This document shows, piece by piece, positions 24,396 through 38,212 of a stretch of DNA of 64,000 bases. Position numbers and translations under genes: made by a program. The stretch's first letter is position 1. Every line of letters starts with the position of its first letter. Origin of the DNA: Xylaria sp. FL1777 (lineage: Eukaryota > Ascomycota > Sordariomycetes > Xylariales > Xylariaceae). The stretch spans positions 310,001-374,000 of the forward strand of contig MU400535.1 in the NCBI GenBank assembly GCA_022578965.1. Direction: 5' to 3'. Below the pieces are notes generated by a model, which was not told the origin of the DNA, did no database searches, and saw nothing but the letters and a program-made list of their open reading frames with translations.

Positions 24396-25722
24396 ATATA
24401 AACAAATTAAAAAAGAAAGTTAAAAGAATATTTTCGTATAAAAATTGTTATAATAATTATATAATAAATAAAAAAGCAATAAGCAAATATATTTAATTTT
24501 AAAAAAAACACTAAAAACTATAAAACATTGCAAATTTTACATTTTCTTTTATCTAACTATTCTTTAAGCTATATATAAGTGCTTAACATTTCTTTTTATT
24601 TTTTTTACTAAACTATTATGCAATATTTAACCCTTTTTTATTTATTTAAGCATAATAATTATAATAAGCATTATATAATTGCTAAATATATATAGCATAT
24701 ATATTACCTTGGAATTTTATTACTTGTTAACAACTTTAAAATAAAAAGCTTTTACGGTTTATATAAATATTTTAGCTGCATAAAGCAATTATAGTGCTAT
24801 ATAATTAAATAAGTACTGCATAAAAGTAACTTTTATAACAAATTATTTAAGCTATAATAAAGGCAATTAAAGCATTATACAGAATTTAAACCTTAATATT
24901 AACTAAAAGCATTAATATAACTTAAAACTTGTTACTTTTTATATAATAAATAATTATTAGCAAACTATTTAAATAATAAACTATATAAAAAAAAAACAAA
25001 TATATATATTTATATATAGTAACTAAAAAAACAATTAATTGCTAAAATTACTAATTAATAGTTATATAACGTTATAACTACTATTTTAGCTTATAATATA
25101 AAGCTAGCAATTATTAATGTTATACTATAGTAAAACAGCTATTATATAAGTATATATATATATATATATAAGTATATATATAAAAATAATTAAGTATAAA
25201 GCTATTATAAGTATATATATATATATATAAAATAGCTAATAGTAAAATAAGCAGCTATATAAAGTAAAAGGTTTAAAAATATAAAAGCAATAAAAAGCAC
25301 TGCAAAATTTAAGCTTTTTTTATAAATAAAGCCTAGCTTTTATACTTTAATATATTATTAAACTTGCTGCTTTATAAAAAAAAAACCTTTAATTAACTTT
25401 AATATAAATTGCTTACTGCTAATATTTTACTTTATATTATTAGCTAATATTAGTTAGCTATATAATAATAAAAACAAAAAACCTTAATTATGTTAGCAAT
25501 AATTAAACTGCATAAAAGTTTAAATGCTTTACTTAAAAAGCAACTATTTTTAAACTTAAGCTTTATATAACTATAAAGTTTAAAAAAAGCAAACATATAA
25601 GCAACCTTTTTTTCGTAAAAACTAAAGTATTAAATGTTTAATTTTCTATAAAACTATTTTTTTTTTATTTTTTTTAAATAGCATTATATAAAAGAAATTA
25701 TAACTAAAAAAAAAGTAGCTAA

Positions 25723-26009
25723 TATTAAAATAACTAGTTATTAGTTATAACTCTTATATATAGTACGTATAATAAGTTTTACATAAAAACCACTTTATGC
25801 AAAAGCTATTACATAAACTAAAGTAATCTTAGTATTAGCTTAGCTTATATGCTAGCAAAGTTTTTACACATAAAAAAAAACCTTTGCTTTATATAAACCT
25901 TTTTTTTTTATAAACATACAAAATATAAACAGCTTACAATATAAAAATTATTGTACTTTGTTTTAGCATATATATGTTAAACGTATAATCGTATAAAGCT
26001 CATTTAACA
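25723..26009 (+). repeat. 3' LTR of element A1
   Basis: This 287-bp copy begins TATTA and ends TAACA. It is followed directly by the ATTAT target duplication, after which element A0 resumes. Confidence 0.92.
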
Positions 26010-26104
26010 ATTATTGTAATAATTTTTATACAAAAGTATTTTTTTAACTTTTTTTTTTAATTTATTTATATAAAAGTTGTTTTTATTTTTTTTTTATAAA
26101 TGCT

Positions 26105-26210
26105 TTTATTTATATAGTTAGCTAGTTTATAAATACTAAAGTTTTTAGCGCTTAGTTTAGTGTTTTTTTTGTAAATATGTTAGCTAAATTGTTTTTGCTA
26201 TTAATTTATT
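26105..26210 (-). pseudogene. RNase H tail relic of Copia element A0
   Basis: On the minus strand this reads the same Asn-Asn-Leu-Ala-Asn ... ALKTL ending as the relic in element A1, with broken codons. It belongs to A0. Its reverse transcriptase relic is now at about 49080, because the Gypsy element with its own nested copies lies between the two. Confidence 0.7.
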
Positions 26211-26489
26211 GTATTTTAAAGATTTTTTTCTTTTTGTACAACTTTTTAAGTAATATAATATTAATTATAAAGTATTTTTTTTAAGTAGTTTTTAGCTTTA
26301 TTAAATAGTTATATAACGATTTTAAGTTTAAATATAATATAGCAAAAATTAAAAGTATTTTTAGCGTAATTATAATTTTTTAAAGCGTTATATAAAAAGC
26401 TATAGCACTATTAAAGCTATTTATTATGCTATATAATTTATTAGCTAATATATTTTGCGTTATTTGTTTATATTTACTAAAGTTTTAAT

Positions 26490-27006
26490 TATAACAAACT
26501 TATTATATATTAATATAACAGGTTTGCCTTTAGGGTTTTAATTTACAAGTAATAATAGAATCTTTAACAGTAGTTTATTAAGGAGGTTTTTAAGGTATTT
26601 TTATTATTATGCATTAATAAAAGTTTTAAAAAATTAAAAGTAATAAATATATTAATGCTTAGCAGTTATAAAAAATTAATAGCTAAAAAGCTAAAAACTA
26701 AATAAGTAACTAAATATAAAAAGTATATAATTATATAAATAAAAAAAACAGTAGTAGTAATTTATAAACGTTGTTTTTTTTAATAAATTTAACGCTATAT
26801 TGTTTTAAATTTAAAGCTTAATAAACTTAACACTTAAGTTTATTAAGTTTAAAGCTTAATAAACTTAACGCTTAAGTTTATTAAGTCTATACATTAAACC
26901 TTTATAATAGTTTAAATATATATTTTTTTAACGAATAAAACTCCTTTTGCGCATGTTTTTTTTATATTTAGCTTTTTAACTAGCTTAGTTAGCCCATTTT
27001 ATAACA
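26490..27006 (-). repeat. Left 517-bp LTR of Gypsy element B (3' LTR in coding sense)
   Basis: It aligns over its whole length with the LTR at 48461-48977. It is preceded by the TTAAT target duplication. It contains two tandem 38-bp palindromic units. Confidence 0.92.
26810..26885. repeat. Two tandem 38-bp units, each a palindrome, in the Gypsy LTR
   Basis: The unit starts TTTAAAGCTTA and repeats after exactly 38 bp. Each unit contains 14-bp inverted arms (CTTAATAAACTTAA and its complement) around a three-base centre. The first unit's centre region carries a single C-to-A-type difference (CAC for CGC). The same pair is present in the other LTR, so it is an original feature of the family. Confidence 0.88.
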
Positions 27007-29904
27007 TTATTTTTTTTTTCTATAATTATTATTTTAACAATTCTGTATTTCCTTTTTTATAAGTTTTTTTTCTTTATTTTTTGTTTTTTATTTTTTGTGC
27101 TTATTATATTTAATAAGGTTTTTAAAAAACTTTGCTTGTTGCATTTTAAACAAAAGGCTTAACAAAACTTTGCTTTGCTTTTTTTTATTAAACTAAAATT
27201 AATTAAAATAGCTTTATGCTTTTGCTGCAATTATTATAGCATAAAATGTTTAATGTTAAAATTTAACTTTAATTAATATATTAAATATATTATAGCTAAA
27301 TAAGCAAATTGTAATATTAAAGGTTTGTTTTTAAAGCAAATGTAGTAGCTTATTTTTTAGCATAAAAAGCTAAAAAATAAATTAAACTTGCTAATAAAAA
27401 AACATAAAAAAATAAGTGCAAAAATCTATTGTTTTAAGCAACAAAAAAAACTATAGCAAAAAAAAATAACTGCTACTATAGCTTGTAGTTTAAATAGTTT
27501 AAAAAAGCTTAAGCAAGTTAAAGCAAAAAAGCGCTATATAGTTAAAAAACAAAAATAGCATATTAAAGCAGTACAGCTATTACTAGTTATTTTTTTAAAG
27601 TTTAATTAAAACGTACTAAACGCTTTATTTAAAGTTAATTCTTTTTTTTTAGCTTTAACTAGTTAAAATATTAACAGTAAAACTAGTTTATAATTATTTT
27701 AGCAGTTTTTAAGTGTTTTTTAAGTTTTTAAGTATTATTAACATATAAATATTTTTTTTATTTAATAAAATATTTAACGTTATTATTATTTTAACAAAAA
27801 TTTAGTATATTTTTAACCTTATAAATATTTTAATTTGTTTTTATTTTTAGTTATATTTTAATAAATGTTTTAATAAGTACTAGTTTTAGTAAAAAAATAT
27901 AAAAAATAAAGTAAATTTGCATGTTTTTTAATAATAACAGTTTATAATTAATAAATAAAATAATTTTTTTAATTTTAAAAAGGCTAAGTTTTTTAAATTC
28001 TAATTTATTATTTGGTTATTTTGTTTTAATTTAAAAAATATTAATATTTACGTTTTGTTTTTGTTATAATAAATAAACTTTGTTTTTTTTTTAAAGGTTA
28101 GTTCTTTAGTTTGTTTTTTATTATAATATATTAATATTTATTATTATAAAAACTAAAAACATAATTATAGTTTAACTTATAACGTTTTAATTTTTGTTGC
28201 AATAGTTTTTACTTAAAGTGCTATAATTAAAATAATAAGTGCTTTTATTAATGTTTTTTTTTGTTTTTTAATAGTTGTTTACTATTTATAAACAGCTTTA
28301 TGCAAAAATATATTTATATTTTTGTTTATTAATGTATTATATAAAATTTATGCTATTAATAATAGTTTTATTTAATTGTTTTATTAATAATTAATATAAC
28401 TTTATAAATATTGTTTTAATATTTAGTTTAGTTTTTTTGTTTGTTTATTTATTTATAAATAGTAAGCAATTAAAAACTTTAGTTTAATACTAATAAGTTT
28501 AAAAAAACTAGTTTTAAATTTAAAAGTAAATAATTTATTTTAGTTTAAAATAATTTTTTTTAGTAGCTTATGCTTATTTAAATATTAGCATATAAAAGCA
28601 TATATAAGTTGTTTAACTATTATATTTTTTTTAAACAGTAAAAAATAAGCATATTTAATAAGTTTATTAATAATAACTTATATTTTATTATATTATACTT
28701 TTATAACTAAATTAATTAATAAAAGTAATGCTATAATAAAATCTTAAGTAATAATATGCTATGCTTATTTAAGTATTTATATAAGTTATAATAATTTATA
28801 AAGCTTATATTAAGCTACTTTAGCTTTGTTATAAATATTGCACTTTTTTATAATAAATTTAACTATGTTTTATAGTTTTAGAAAATTATACTTTTTTTAT
28901 AATTATTGGACTATTTTTATTGCTTTTTAGTATTTATATAATAAGTATTTATAAAATTTTTTAATAAACTTATTTTATAAAAATTCTAGTAAATAAACCT
29001 TATATTTATATATTAGCTTGTTATTTTTTAATTTTTTATGTTTTTATAGTTATGCTAACTTCTTTAAGTTATAAGCTTATTATAGCTATATATTTATAAG
29101 GTTTTTAAATATAACTTTAATTTTTAAGCTTTTATTTTTTTAAAGATATAATACTTAAATGTTTTTTTTTAAAACTTTAAATTTCTTTTAACTTTGTTAA
29201 CTAAGTATGTTTGCTTAAATGTTTTTTTTTCTTTTAATATAACATATTCTAAAGTTAAACTTAAAAAAAAAAACTATTTAATTTTTATGTTGTTTAGTAA
29301 TCTTTTATATAGTTATAAATTTTATTAAGTTTTAATAATCTAAATAAATTTTAATTAGCTTTATAGTTTTTATAAAAAATAGTTCTTACTTTTTAAGTGC
29401 TATAATAATTGCAAGTAGTTCTTTATTATATATAAAGTATTATAATGCTACGTTTTATAGTACTTTAAAATAATAAGCTATTAAGTGCTATTTTTTGTTG
29501 TTTTTTAGTTATTTTAAAACTTTTACAATTATACTATTTAAAGCATTTATTTTTAGCTTTTTTTTTTTTTATAAATTAGGTAATTTAACTACAAAGTTAA
29601 AAATAACTTTTAGTTTTAGTTCTTTAAAAGCTTTTTAGGCTTTCTTTAAAATTAAAAAAAAATTTTTTTTATATTTTTTTTTTATATACTTTATAAAGTA
29701 AAATGCTATTTTTTTAAAGTTTTAAATTAATATTTAAACATAGTTTAAAAATCTTAATGCTTATTATATATTTATAATAGTAGCTAAGTTAAATATTTTC
29801 TAGTTTTGTATTGTATTAATTTTTAACTATTAAATTTATATTTGTTTTAAAGTAATTATAAATCTTAAAAAGTTAATTTTTTATGTATGCTATATATACT
29901 TTTT
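27007..29904 (-). pseudogene. Degraded Gypsy RNase H and integrase region
   Basis: On the minus strand this follows the reverse transcriptase relic and reaches the 3' LTR, the place of RNase H and integrase in Ty3/Gypsy elements. Broken frames prevent reading individual catalytic residues, so the assignment rests on order only. Confidence 0.5.
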
Positions 29905-30130
29905 TGTGTTAAGTTATAATTTTGCTTATTTAAGTATTTTTAATACTTAAATTATATGTTTTTTATGTTTTTTTAGTGTTTTAAAGTAAATTAAAATATT
30001 ATTTAAGTAAATAAACATAAACTTGTTTAAAAACTTCCGTAAAATTATTATTATTATGTATTAAAAGCTAGCTAATACGTTTTATAGTTTTTATAGCATA
30101 ACTATATACTTATATAATTTATATATTATT
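29905..30130 (-). pseudogene. Ty3/Gypsy reverse transcriptase relic
   Basis: Read on the minus strand in one frame, the YKYIVM segment lies at about 30099-30128. It is followed by Asn-x-x-Ala-Ser-Phe, then FMFIYLNNILIYFKTL, where Y-L-N-N (29998-30009) is the Y-L-D-D catalytic motif with both Asp codons changed to Asn by G-to-A mutation. A Lys/His-rich segment ending VLKILK follows. The order and spacing are those of the Gypsy palm domain. Several Gln codons have become stops. This is the clearest protein relic in the AT-rich block. Confidence 0.88.
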
Positions 30131-30833
30131 TATATAGCAGTTTTTTATTTTTTTTTTTTAGCTATTTTAATAGCATAATATTTATTTAAAATATTAACTA
30201 TTATAAACTATTTTGCTTAGCTAATGTTTTTTTTTATAGTTATTAATAAAATAAAAAGATATTTATTTATAATAGTAATTATATTTAATAGTTAATAGTT
30301 AATTACTATTTGCTATACTAGTTTTTTTTTTTATTAATTAATTGTTTTTTATTTTTTATTTTAAGTATTAGTACTATAAAGTATTTAGTAAATAACTAAA
30401 ATTTTTTTAAGAATTTTTTTATTAGGTTTTTTTAAATGTATTTTTATAAAGCATTTGTTTTATTTAAGCTTATATAGTATATTTAATAAAGCTTTAGTTA
30501 ACATTTTTTTTTAATAAAAATATAGTAGTTTTATAAGCTATATTTAAAAAGTTCTTTTTTTTTTCTTTTTTTAAATAGTTTATAAAATTTATAATATATT
30601 TTTAGTATTTTGTTTAAGATTTCTTTTGTAATTTTTTTAATTTTTTTGCTTTGTTTTTTATTTTCTTAATTAATAATCTTTGCTTTTTATTAAATTAAAA
30701 AGTTGCTAGTTTTTAATTATAATATTTTTAAAATAATGTTATAATTAAATATATTAGCAATATTTAATATAATTTGCTTTTTATGTTTTTATATAAATAT
30801 ATTAAAAAGTTTGGTTTTTTTAAGTATATAACT

Positions 30834-31120
30834 TGTTAAATAAGCTCTGTACAATCGTACGTTTAATACATATGTGCTAAAATAAAGTATAATAATCTTT
30901 GTATTATAAGCTGTTTATATTTTATATGTCTAAAAAAAAAAAAAGTTCGTACAAAGCAAAGGTTCTTTTTTATGTATAAAAACTTTGCTAGCGTACAAGC
31001 TAAACTAACACTAAGATTACTTTAGTTTATATAATAGCTTTTGCATAAAGTAGTTTTTATATAAAACCTATTATACGTATTATACATAAAAATTATAACT
31101 AATAACTAGTTATTTTAATA
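30834..31120 (-). repeat. Left LTR of element A2 (3' LTR in coding sense)
   Basis: This 287-bp copy starts TGTTA and ends TAATA, with the TAACT duplication just before it. It keeps GAGC-like and GTACAAT-type G/C positions lost in the right LTR of the same element. Confidence 0.92.
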
Positions 31121-32477
31121 CTAGCTACTTTTTTTTTAGTTGTAATTCTTTTTATATAATGCTATTTAAAAGAAATAAAAAAAAATAGTTTTATAGAAAG
31201 TTAAACGCTTAGTACTTTAATTCTTACAAAAAAGAGGTTGCTTATATGTTTGCTTTTCTTGAACTTTATAGTTATATAAAGCTTAAGTTTAAAAGTAGTT
31301 ACTTTTTAAGTAAAGCATTTAAACTTTTATGCAGTTTAATTATTGCTAGCATAATTAAAGTTCTTTATTTTTATTGTTATATAGCTAATTAATATTAGCT
31401 AATAATATAAAATAAAATATTAGCAGTAAGTAATTTATACTAAGGTTAATTAAAAGTTCTTTTTTTATATAGCAGTAAATTTAGTAATATACTAAAGTAT
31501 AAAAGCTAGGCTTTATTTATAAAAAAAGCCCAAATTTTGCAGTGCTTTTTATTACTTTTATATCTTTAGATCTTTTATTTTGTATAGCTGCTTATTTTAT
31601 TATTAGCTGTTTTATATATATATATACATACTTATAATAGCTTTATACTTAGTTATCCTTATATATACATTTATATATATATATATATATACTTATATAA
31701 TAGCTGCTTTATTATAGTATAACATTAATAATTGCTAGCTTTATATTATAAGCTAAAATAGTAGTTATAACGTTATATAACTACTAACTAATAATTTTAG
31801 CAATTAACTGTTCTTTTAATTGCTATATATAAATATATATTTCTGTTTTTTTTTTATATAGCTTATTATTTAAATAATTTACTAATAATTGTTTGTTATA
31901 TAAAAAGTAATAAGTTTTAAGTTATATTAATGCCTTTAGTTAATATTAAAGTTTAGATTTTATATAATGCTTTAATTGCTTTTATTATAGCCTAAATAAT
32001 TCGTTATAAAAGCTACTTTTGTGCAATACTTATTTAATTATGCAGCATTATAGTTGCTTTATATAGCTAAAATACTTATATAAACCGCAAAAGCTTTCCA
32101 TTTTAAGATTACTAATAAATAATAAAATTCTAAAGTAATACATATATTACGTATGTTTAGCAATTATATAATACTTATTGCAATTATTATGCTTAAATAA
32201 ATAAAAAAAAATTAAGTATTACATAGTAGTTTAGTAAAAAAAATAAAAAGAAATATTAAGCACTTATATATAGCTTAAAAAATAGTTGTACAAAAAAAAA
32301 TATAAGATTTGTAATATTTTATAGTTTTTAGTGTTTTTTTTAAAATTAAATATATTTGCTTGTTGCTTTTTTACTTATTATATAATTATTATAATAATTT
32401 TTATATAAAAGTATTCTTTTAACTTTCTTTTTTAATTTGTTTGTACAAAAGTTATTTTTATTTCTTTTTTATAAATG

Positions 32478-33030
32478 CTTTTATTTATATAGTTAGCTAG
32501 TTTATAAATACTAAGGTCTTTAGTGCTTAGTTTAGTATTTTTTTTATAAACGCATTAGCTAAATTATTTTTGCTATTAATTTATTATACTTTAAAAATTT
32601 CTTTTTTTTTGTACGACTTTTTAAGTAATATAATATTAATTATAAAGCATTTTTTCTAGGTAGTTTTTAGTTTTACTAAACAGTTATATAACAATTTTAA
32701 GTTTAAATATAATATAGCAGAAATTAAAAGTATTTTTAGCATAGCTATAATTTTTTAAAGCGTTATATAAAAAGCTATAGCGCTATTAAAGCTATTTACT
32801 ATGCTATATAATTTACTAGCTAGCATACTTTGTATTACTTGTTTACATTTGCTAAAGTTTTAATATATAATGTTTCTTTTAATTTTAAAAGCTAGATTTT
32901 TTTTTATATAATGCTTTATTGCAAATATAATAATAAATCTAAATTATAAAGTTATATTAGTATTATTTACAAATAAACTATTTATAAAAATAAACAGTTT
33001 TATATAGCTTAAATCTAGAAATATAAACGT
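32478..33030 (-). pseudogene. Copia reverse transcriptase / RNase H relic of element A2
   Basis: On the minus strand the catalytic loop reads F-V-N-N-T-N (32962-32973 and onward). The RNase H tail with Asn-Asn-Leu-Ala-Asn-Ala lies at about 32490-32570. The spacing equals that in elements A1 and A3. Confidence 0.78.
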
Positions 33031-36000
33031 TAATCCGTAGTTATAATTATTTATTTACTATTTAACTTTACGGTTTAAATTTTTAATATTTGCTAGTGCT
33101 AAATTAGTTACTTAAGCAGCAACTATAAAGTTATATATAACCTTTAGTTAGCAAATGTTGCTTATATAAGCGCTATATATACATTAAAAAACATATTACT
33201 ATATAGCATTTTTTATACAAAAGTTAATTAAAGCTAGTTAGTTTGCTTAGCTTTTTTGCATAAGTATTATATTTCTTTTATATAAAAAGATAACTTAACT
33301 ATTATTAAATTTAATAAAGTAATCTTGTTATAAAGTTTTTTTTAGCTTTATATAAAACTTTACTTTATATAACTTATGTTTTTTTTTTGCTAAAAATTTA
33401 AGTATAATAAAGCTAAACATATTATTTGTTTGTAAATTTATAATGCTAAATTTATATAAAAGTCCTAATATAAACAATAAACATAAGTTATATATAAAAA
33501 CTACTATATTAAGTTTTTTATAATAATATTAGTAGTAAGTCTTAAACTAATATAGCTTTAATTTAGCTAAGCTATATAATAATTATACAATTTATATAAT
33601 AATTCTTTTAAAATACTTTAAAACAAGTTTAAAAAATAGTTATGCAAAGATTTTTTATGCAAGCTTATTTTTTAATTATATATATGCTTATATAATATTT
33701 TAAAGTTTGCTTAAAGCGTTAAAGTTTTAAATTAACAAAAGGTTTAAAGCTAGCAATAACTATTAGTTTATTTGCTAAATTATTAGTAATTAAGTTAATA
33801 TAGTTTTTTTTTTATATTATTATAGCTTTATATAATTAATTTAGATTTTTTATATAGCTTAGTTGTTTTTTTTTTGATTTTTTATATAAAGCAAAACTTA
33901 AAAATTTAAGTGTTACTATGTTTGTCCGGATTATATTTTACAAATTAAAAAATATTTCGTATAACAAAGTTATTAATTTTTATAACGTTTAATTTTTTAA
34001 ATAAAGCGCTAAAAGTACTAATAATGCTATTTTTATGCAACTTTACTACTAAAGCATAATTTTGTTTTTTTTTTAAAATTAAAAACAAGTTACTAATGTT
34101 TTATATAAATGCTATAAAAAAGTTTTTAGCTTTTTTAAGTTTTTTGCATTTTTTTTATATAGCTAGTTTTATAGTTAGTTTTGCAGTAATTATGTTTTTT
34201 TTTTTACTATTTGCTAAAATATATTTAGTTATATAGTAATATAGCTTAACTTATATTTATTTAAAACAAATTAAGCTATTTATAAAGTTAATAATTATAT
34301 TAAGTTTTTTAATTAATTATATTTTGTATGGTTTTTTTTAGCTTTGCTTTTTATGCTATATAAAAACTTTATTGCATAAAAATAAAAATAATACTTTATA
34401 TAAAGCTAGCTTATTGCATTTATAAATTGTATAGCTAATTTTAACTTTTGCTTGTTTTTTATAAAGCATTTTTATAGCTTTTTTAACTGCTTTAGCTCTT
34501 TGTACAATATTTAGCAAAAAAAAAAAGTCTTAATTAACCTTTAAATATACCTTAAATATAAAAAGCATTAAAACTAAGCTATTAAGTTTTGCAGTATTAT
34601 TTAAAGCTTTAATTGCTATTTACAAAATTAACTTATTTTTTATATAATAATTTAGTTTAGCTTTTAATATGTTATATATATAACAAAAAGGTTTATATGC
34701 TTTTTTTATTTTATTAATAGTTTAGTAAGCTTTAATAAGCATTTTTTAGCACTTTATACTTATAATTTTAGCTTAGTTTTAAAATTCTTTAAATAAAAAG
34801 TTTGTATTAAAGTTATATATAATATAATCTAAAAATCTTTAATATATGTTAATTTAGCACTTATATAAAGCTTTTTAAGCGTTTTATGCAAACATAAATT
34901 TTAAAAATATAACTACTTAAAACAATATAGCTATATTAATTATATATAAAACTTGCTTATTATTTATTTATATAGCATTAATTATAACTTTATAATTAAA
35001 ATTGTAGTTATTTTTAATTGTAAACTTAAAACAACAAAGTGCTTAATTATATAATTAGCAATAATAGCAAAACTTTTAGATTTTTTTTAAAGTAAAGCAA
35101 TTAATATTATAGCTTATATAATTAAGCATATTATATAGTTTTTCTATATAAAAGTGTTTAAAGCGTTTATAAAGCTTTTAAAGTTTTGTTTTTATAAAAT
35201 ATAAACTTGCTTTATATAAGCTAATATTAAAAAACAAGTATTTTTATTTTTATATAATAGAAATAGTTTTTTTGTTTTATTATATAATAATATTTTTTAT
35301 ATTATTAAAGTATATTTTTAAGCAGTTAGTATTTTTTAATAAAAATAAAAAAAAAATAAAAATATTTAAAATATAATATATAGTTATACTAAAAGCGTTT
35401 TTTATTTATATAGTGCTTATAGCACTTATAATATTATTTCTGCTAAAATAAATATAAGCGTTATTTAAGGTTTAATTAACTTTTATATAAAAATATATTT
35501 AAAAGTATGCTTTTAATTAAGCTTTTTTTACTATTAAATAATTAAAAGCGTTAATATTTTAAAGTTTACTTTAGTAGTTTATATAATAATAATTGCTTAA
35601 TATAAATTAATTATATAGCATTATTATTTTATAGTTTTAAATATTTTTTTCTGTTATATAATAAAAAAATGTGCTATTTATTAAATACTAAATAATCTAG
35701 TTACTAAATTTTTTATTAATATTTTTAGTACTATTGTTTAACTTTAAATATTTTTTATATTTTGCTACGTATAAAAAGAATTCTTTTAAAGTAAGTTTTT
35801 AGCTATAAATTATTTTGTGCAAATTAAAAAATATGTTTTTTATATAAGCTTTTTTTTAAAAAGTATAACATATTAACTAGCAGCTTTTTTTTTAGCAAAT
35901 AAAGCATTTTTTGTTTATATAAAAGTTTTAGTTTTTTTAGTTATAGCTTTAAAAATAGCTTAGTTATTTAGTTAATTAACTTAATAACCTTAATATAAAT

Positions 36001-37920
36001 CTAAGTTGTTAGTTTTTTATATAGCTATAGTTATATTTTTAGTTTATAAAATATAACTTATTGTTTTTTTATATAAAGGTTTTTGTTATATTATTTAACG
36101 TTATATATAAGTATATTTATAAGTTAACAAAAAATCTTTTGCATATAAGTTTTTAAAAAATTAACGCTATAATTAACTTTAATACATTTTAATATGCTTA
36201 TATAACGTTTATACTTAATTAAATTTTGCTTTAATAATTAGTACTAAATGCTTGCTATACTTTTTTAAGCTTATTAAGCATTAATTTAAATACTTTATAT
36301 AAAGCTAAGTTTAAGTTTTTTTTTTTTATTTATATAAAAAAAACTATTGTTTAATTAGCTTAATATTAGCTATAGTTTATATTAATATTAAAATAAGTAT
36401 TTATTATATAATATATTTTATTTTAAGTTTTATTTAAACTAATATAGTTAATAAAAAAGTTTTTTATATAACTTTTTAAAATATATAAAAATATAGCATA
36501 GTATTAGTTTTTTATAATTTTAATTTATTAGCAAGCAGTAATAAATAAACAAGCTTTATTATATAATAAATTATATAGCTTGCTTATATAGTTTTAGCTT
36601 AAGTTTTAGCTTTTTTAAAAAGTAATATATTTATTAAAAAATATAAATTTGTTTTATATAAACTTTATTAAAAGTAAGTTAAAAAACATACTTTTAATAG
36701 CTAGATTTAATGTTATATAAACATATATTTTTTGCTTTAATATTTGCAATAAATAATACTAAATAAAGTATTTATATACTAGCAAAAAAATCAGTTTATA
36801 GCTTACTTTTGTTATATAAAAATTAAATAGCTTAAAAAAATTCTAGTATTTAATACTTAGCTAAATTAATTATAGTTAGTATTTATATTATTACGTTTAA
36901 AATTATACATTAAAATTTAAGTTTTTAAAAAGTAATTTAGTATATAAATAGTTTAAAAAGTTTTAACTATTATATAAAAAAATATTTAGCTATTAGTTTA
37001 ATATTAAAAATATTATTAATAATTAAATAGTTATTATATAATAAGTATTTAGTAGTTTTTTTAATTTTTTAATTATAAAATCTTTATAAGCTATTTTTAT
37101 AAGCTTTTAAATTATAGTTGTTTTTAATATTAAATAAATTTTTTTTAACTTAAAGTTTTTAAGCAAAGCGTTTTATATACCTTAATAAATTTTCTAAAAA
37201 TAATTTTCTGTTTATTTTTTAAAAGTTTTAGCAAATTTTTCTTAAAAATAATCTAGTAGTTTATAAAAATATAAATAGTTAGCATAATAAAATACTAACT
37301 TAATATTTAGCTTAATTTTAATTATATAGCTAAAATTAATTTTTTAGCTTTATATTTTAAAATTAATCTAAACGTTTATTTGTTATACGCTTATTAAAAC
37401 GTTTTTAATTAAGTTTTCGTACGTAAAAATAACTAGCTTTAATTTTAAAAGTATTATAAGCAGTTATTTATTTTTTTAAAACATAATAAATTTAGCTAAA
37501 TTATATAATATATTTAATTGTATATTTAAGTTATATAAATTGCTATTTTGTTTTTATATAGCAATATAATTAATATATTACTTAGTATTTATATAGCAAT
37601 ATAATTAAAAAAGTAGCAAAATTGCTTACTATTTTTTTTATTTTGTTTTTAGTACTAATAAACAAGTTAAAAATTTAGTTTTTATACGTAAATAAATTAA
37701 ATCTTTTTTTTTTTTTTTTTATACGTGCTTACTTTAGCTAATTAAAAAAAGTAAACTAAACAATATATTTATACATTAAAAAAAAAACAAGCGTAATATA
37801 AAAAATAAATCTTTTTTTAATAAGTTAAAATAAAAGTATATTATATAACTTTATTATTACTTTAGCTAATCTATAGTTCGTTATAAATAAGTTAAAAATG
37901 CAAATATAACTATTAATTAA

Positions 37921-38207
37921 TATTAAATAAGCTTTATATAATTATACGTTTAATATATATGTGCTAAAACAAAATACAATAATCTTTATATTATAAGCTG
38001 TTTATATTTTATATGTTTAAAAGAAAAAAAAGTTCGTATAAAGCAAAGGTTTTCCTTTATATATAAAAACTTTGCTAGCATATAAGCTAAGCTAACACTA
38101 AAATTACCTCGGTTTATATAATAGCCCTTGCACAAAGTGGTCTTTATGCGAAACTTATCGTACGTACTATATATAAAAGTTGCAACTAATAACTAGTTAT
38201 TCTAACA
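37921..38207 (-). repeat. Right LTR of element A2 (5' LTR in coding sense)
   Basis: This 287-bp copy starts TATTA and ends TAACA. It is followed by the TAACT duplication and then by the Gypsy element again. Confidence 0.92.
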
Positions 38208-38212
38208 TAACT

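Larger units (their letters stand above)
18637..26009 (+). mobile_element. Ty1/Copia element A1, complete copy nested in A0
   Basis: This is a full-length LTR element of 7373 bp with two 287-bp LTRs in direct orientation. It is flanked by an exact 5-bp target duplication, ATTAT (18632-18636 and 26010-26014). It lies in the 3' non-coding part of another copy of its own family. Coding sense is plus: reading from 23820 to 24395 gives the end of a Copia reverse transcriptase and RNase H in the expected order. An A-rich tract lies about 13 nt before the right LTR, consistent with a polypurine tract. I could not identify a primer-binding site. All frames are broken. Confidence 0.92.
30834..38207 (-). 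mobile_element. Ty1/Copia element A2, complete copy nested in Gypsy element B
   Basis: This is a full-length copy of 7374 bp with 287-bp LTRs and the exact target duplication TAACT (30829-30833 and 38208-38212). It is not interrupted, so it serves as the reference for rejoining element A0. Coding is on the minus strand, seen from the RNase H and reverse transcriptase relics at about 32478-33030. It lies within the pol region of the Gypsy element. Confidence 0.92.
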
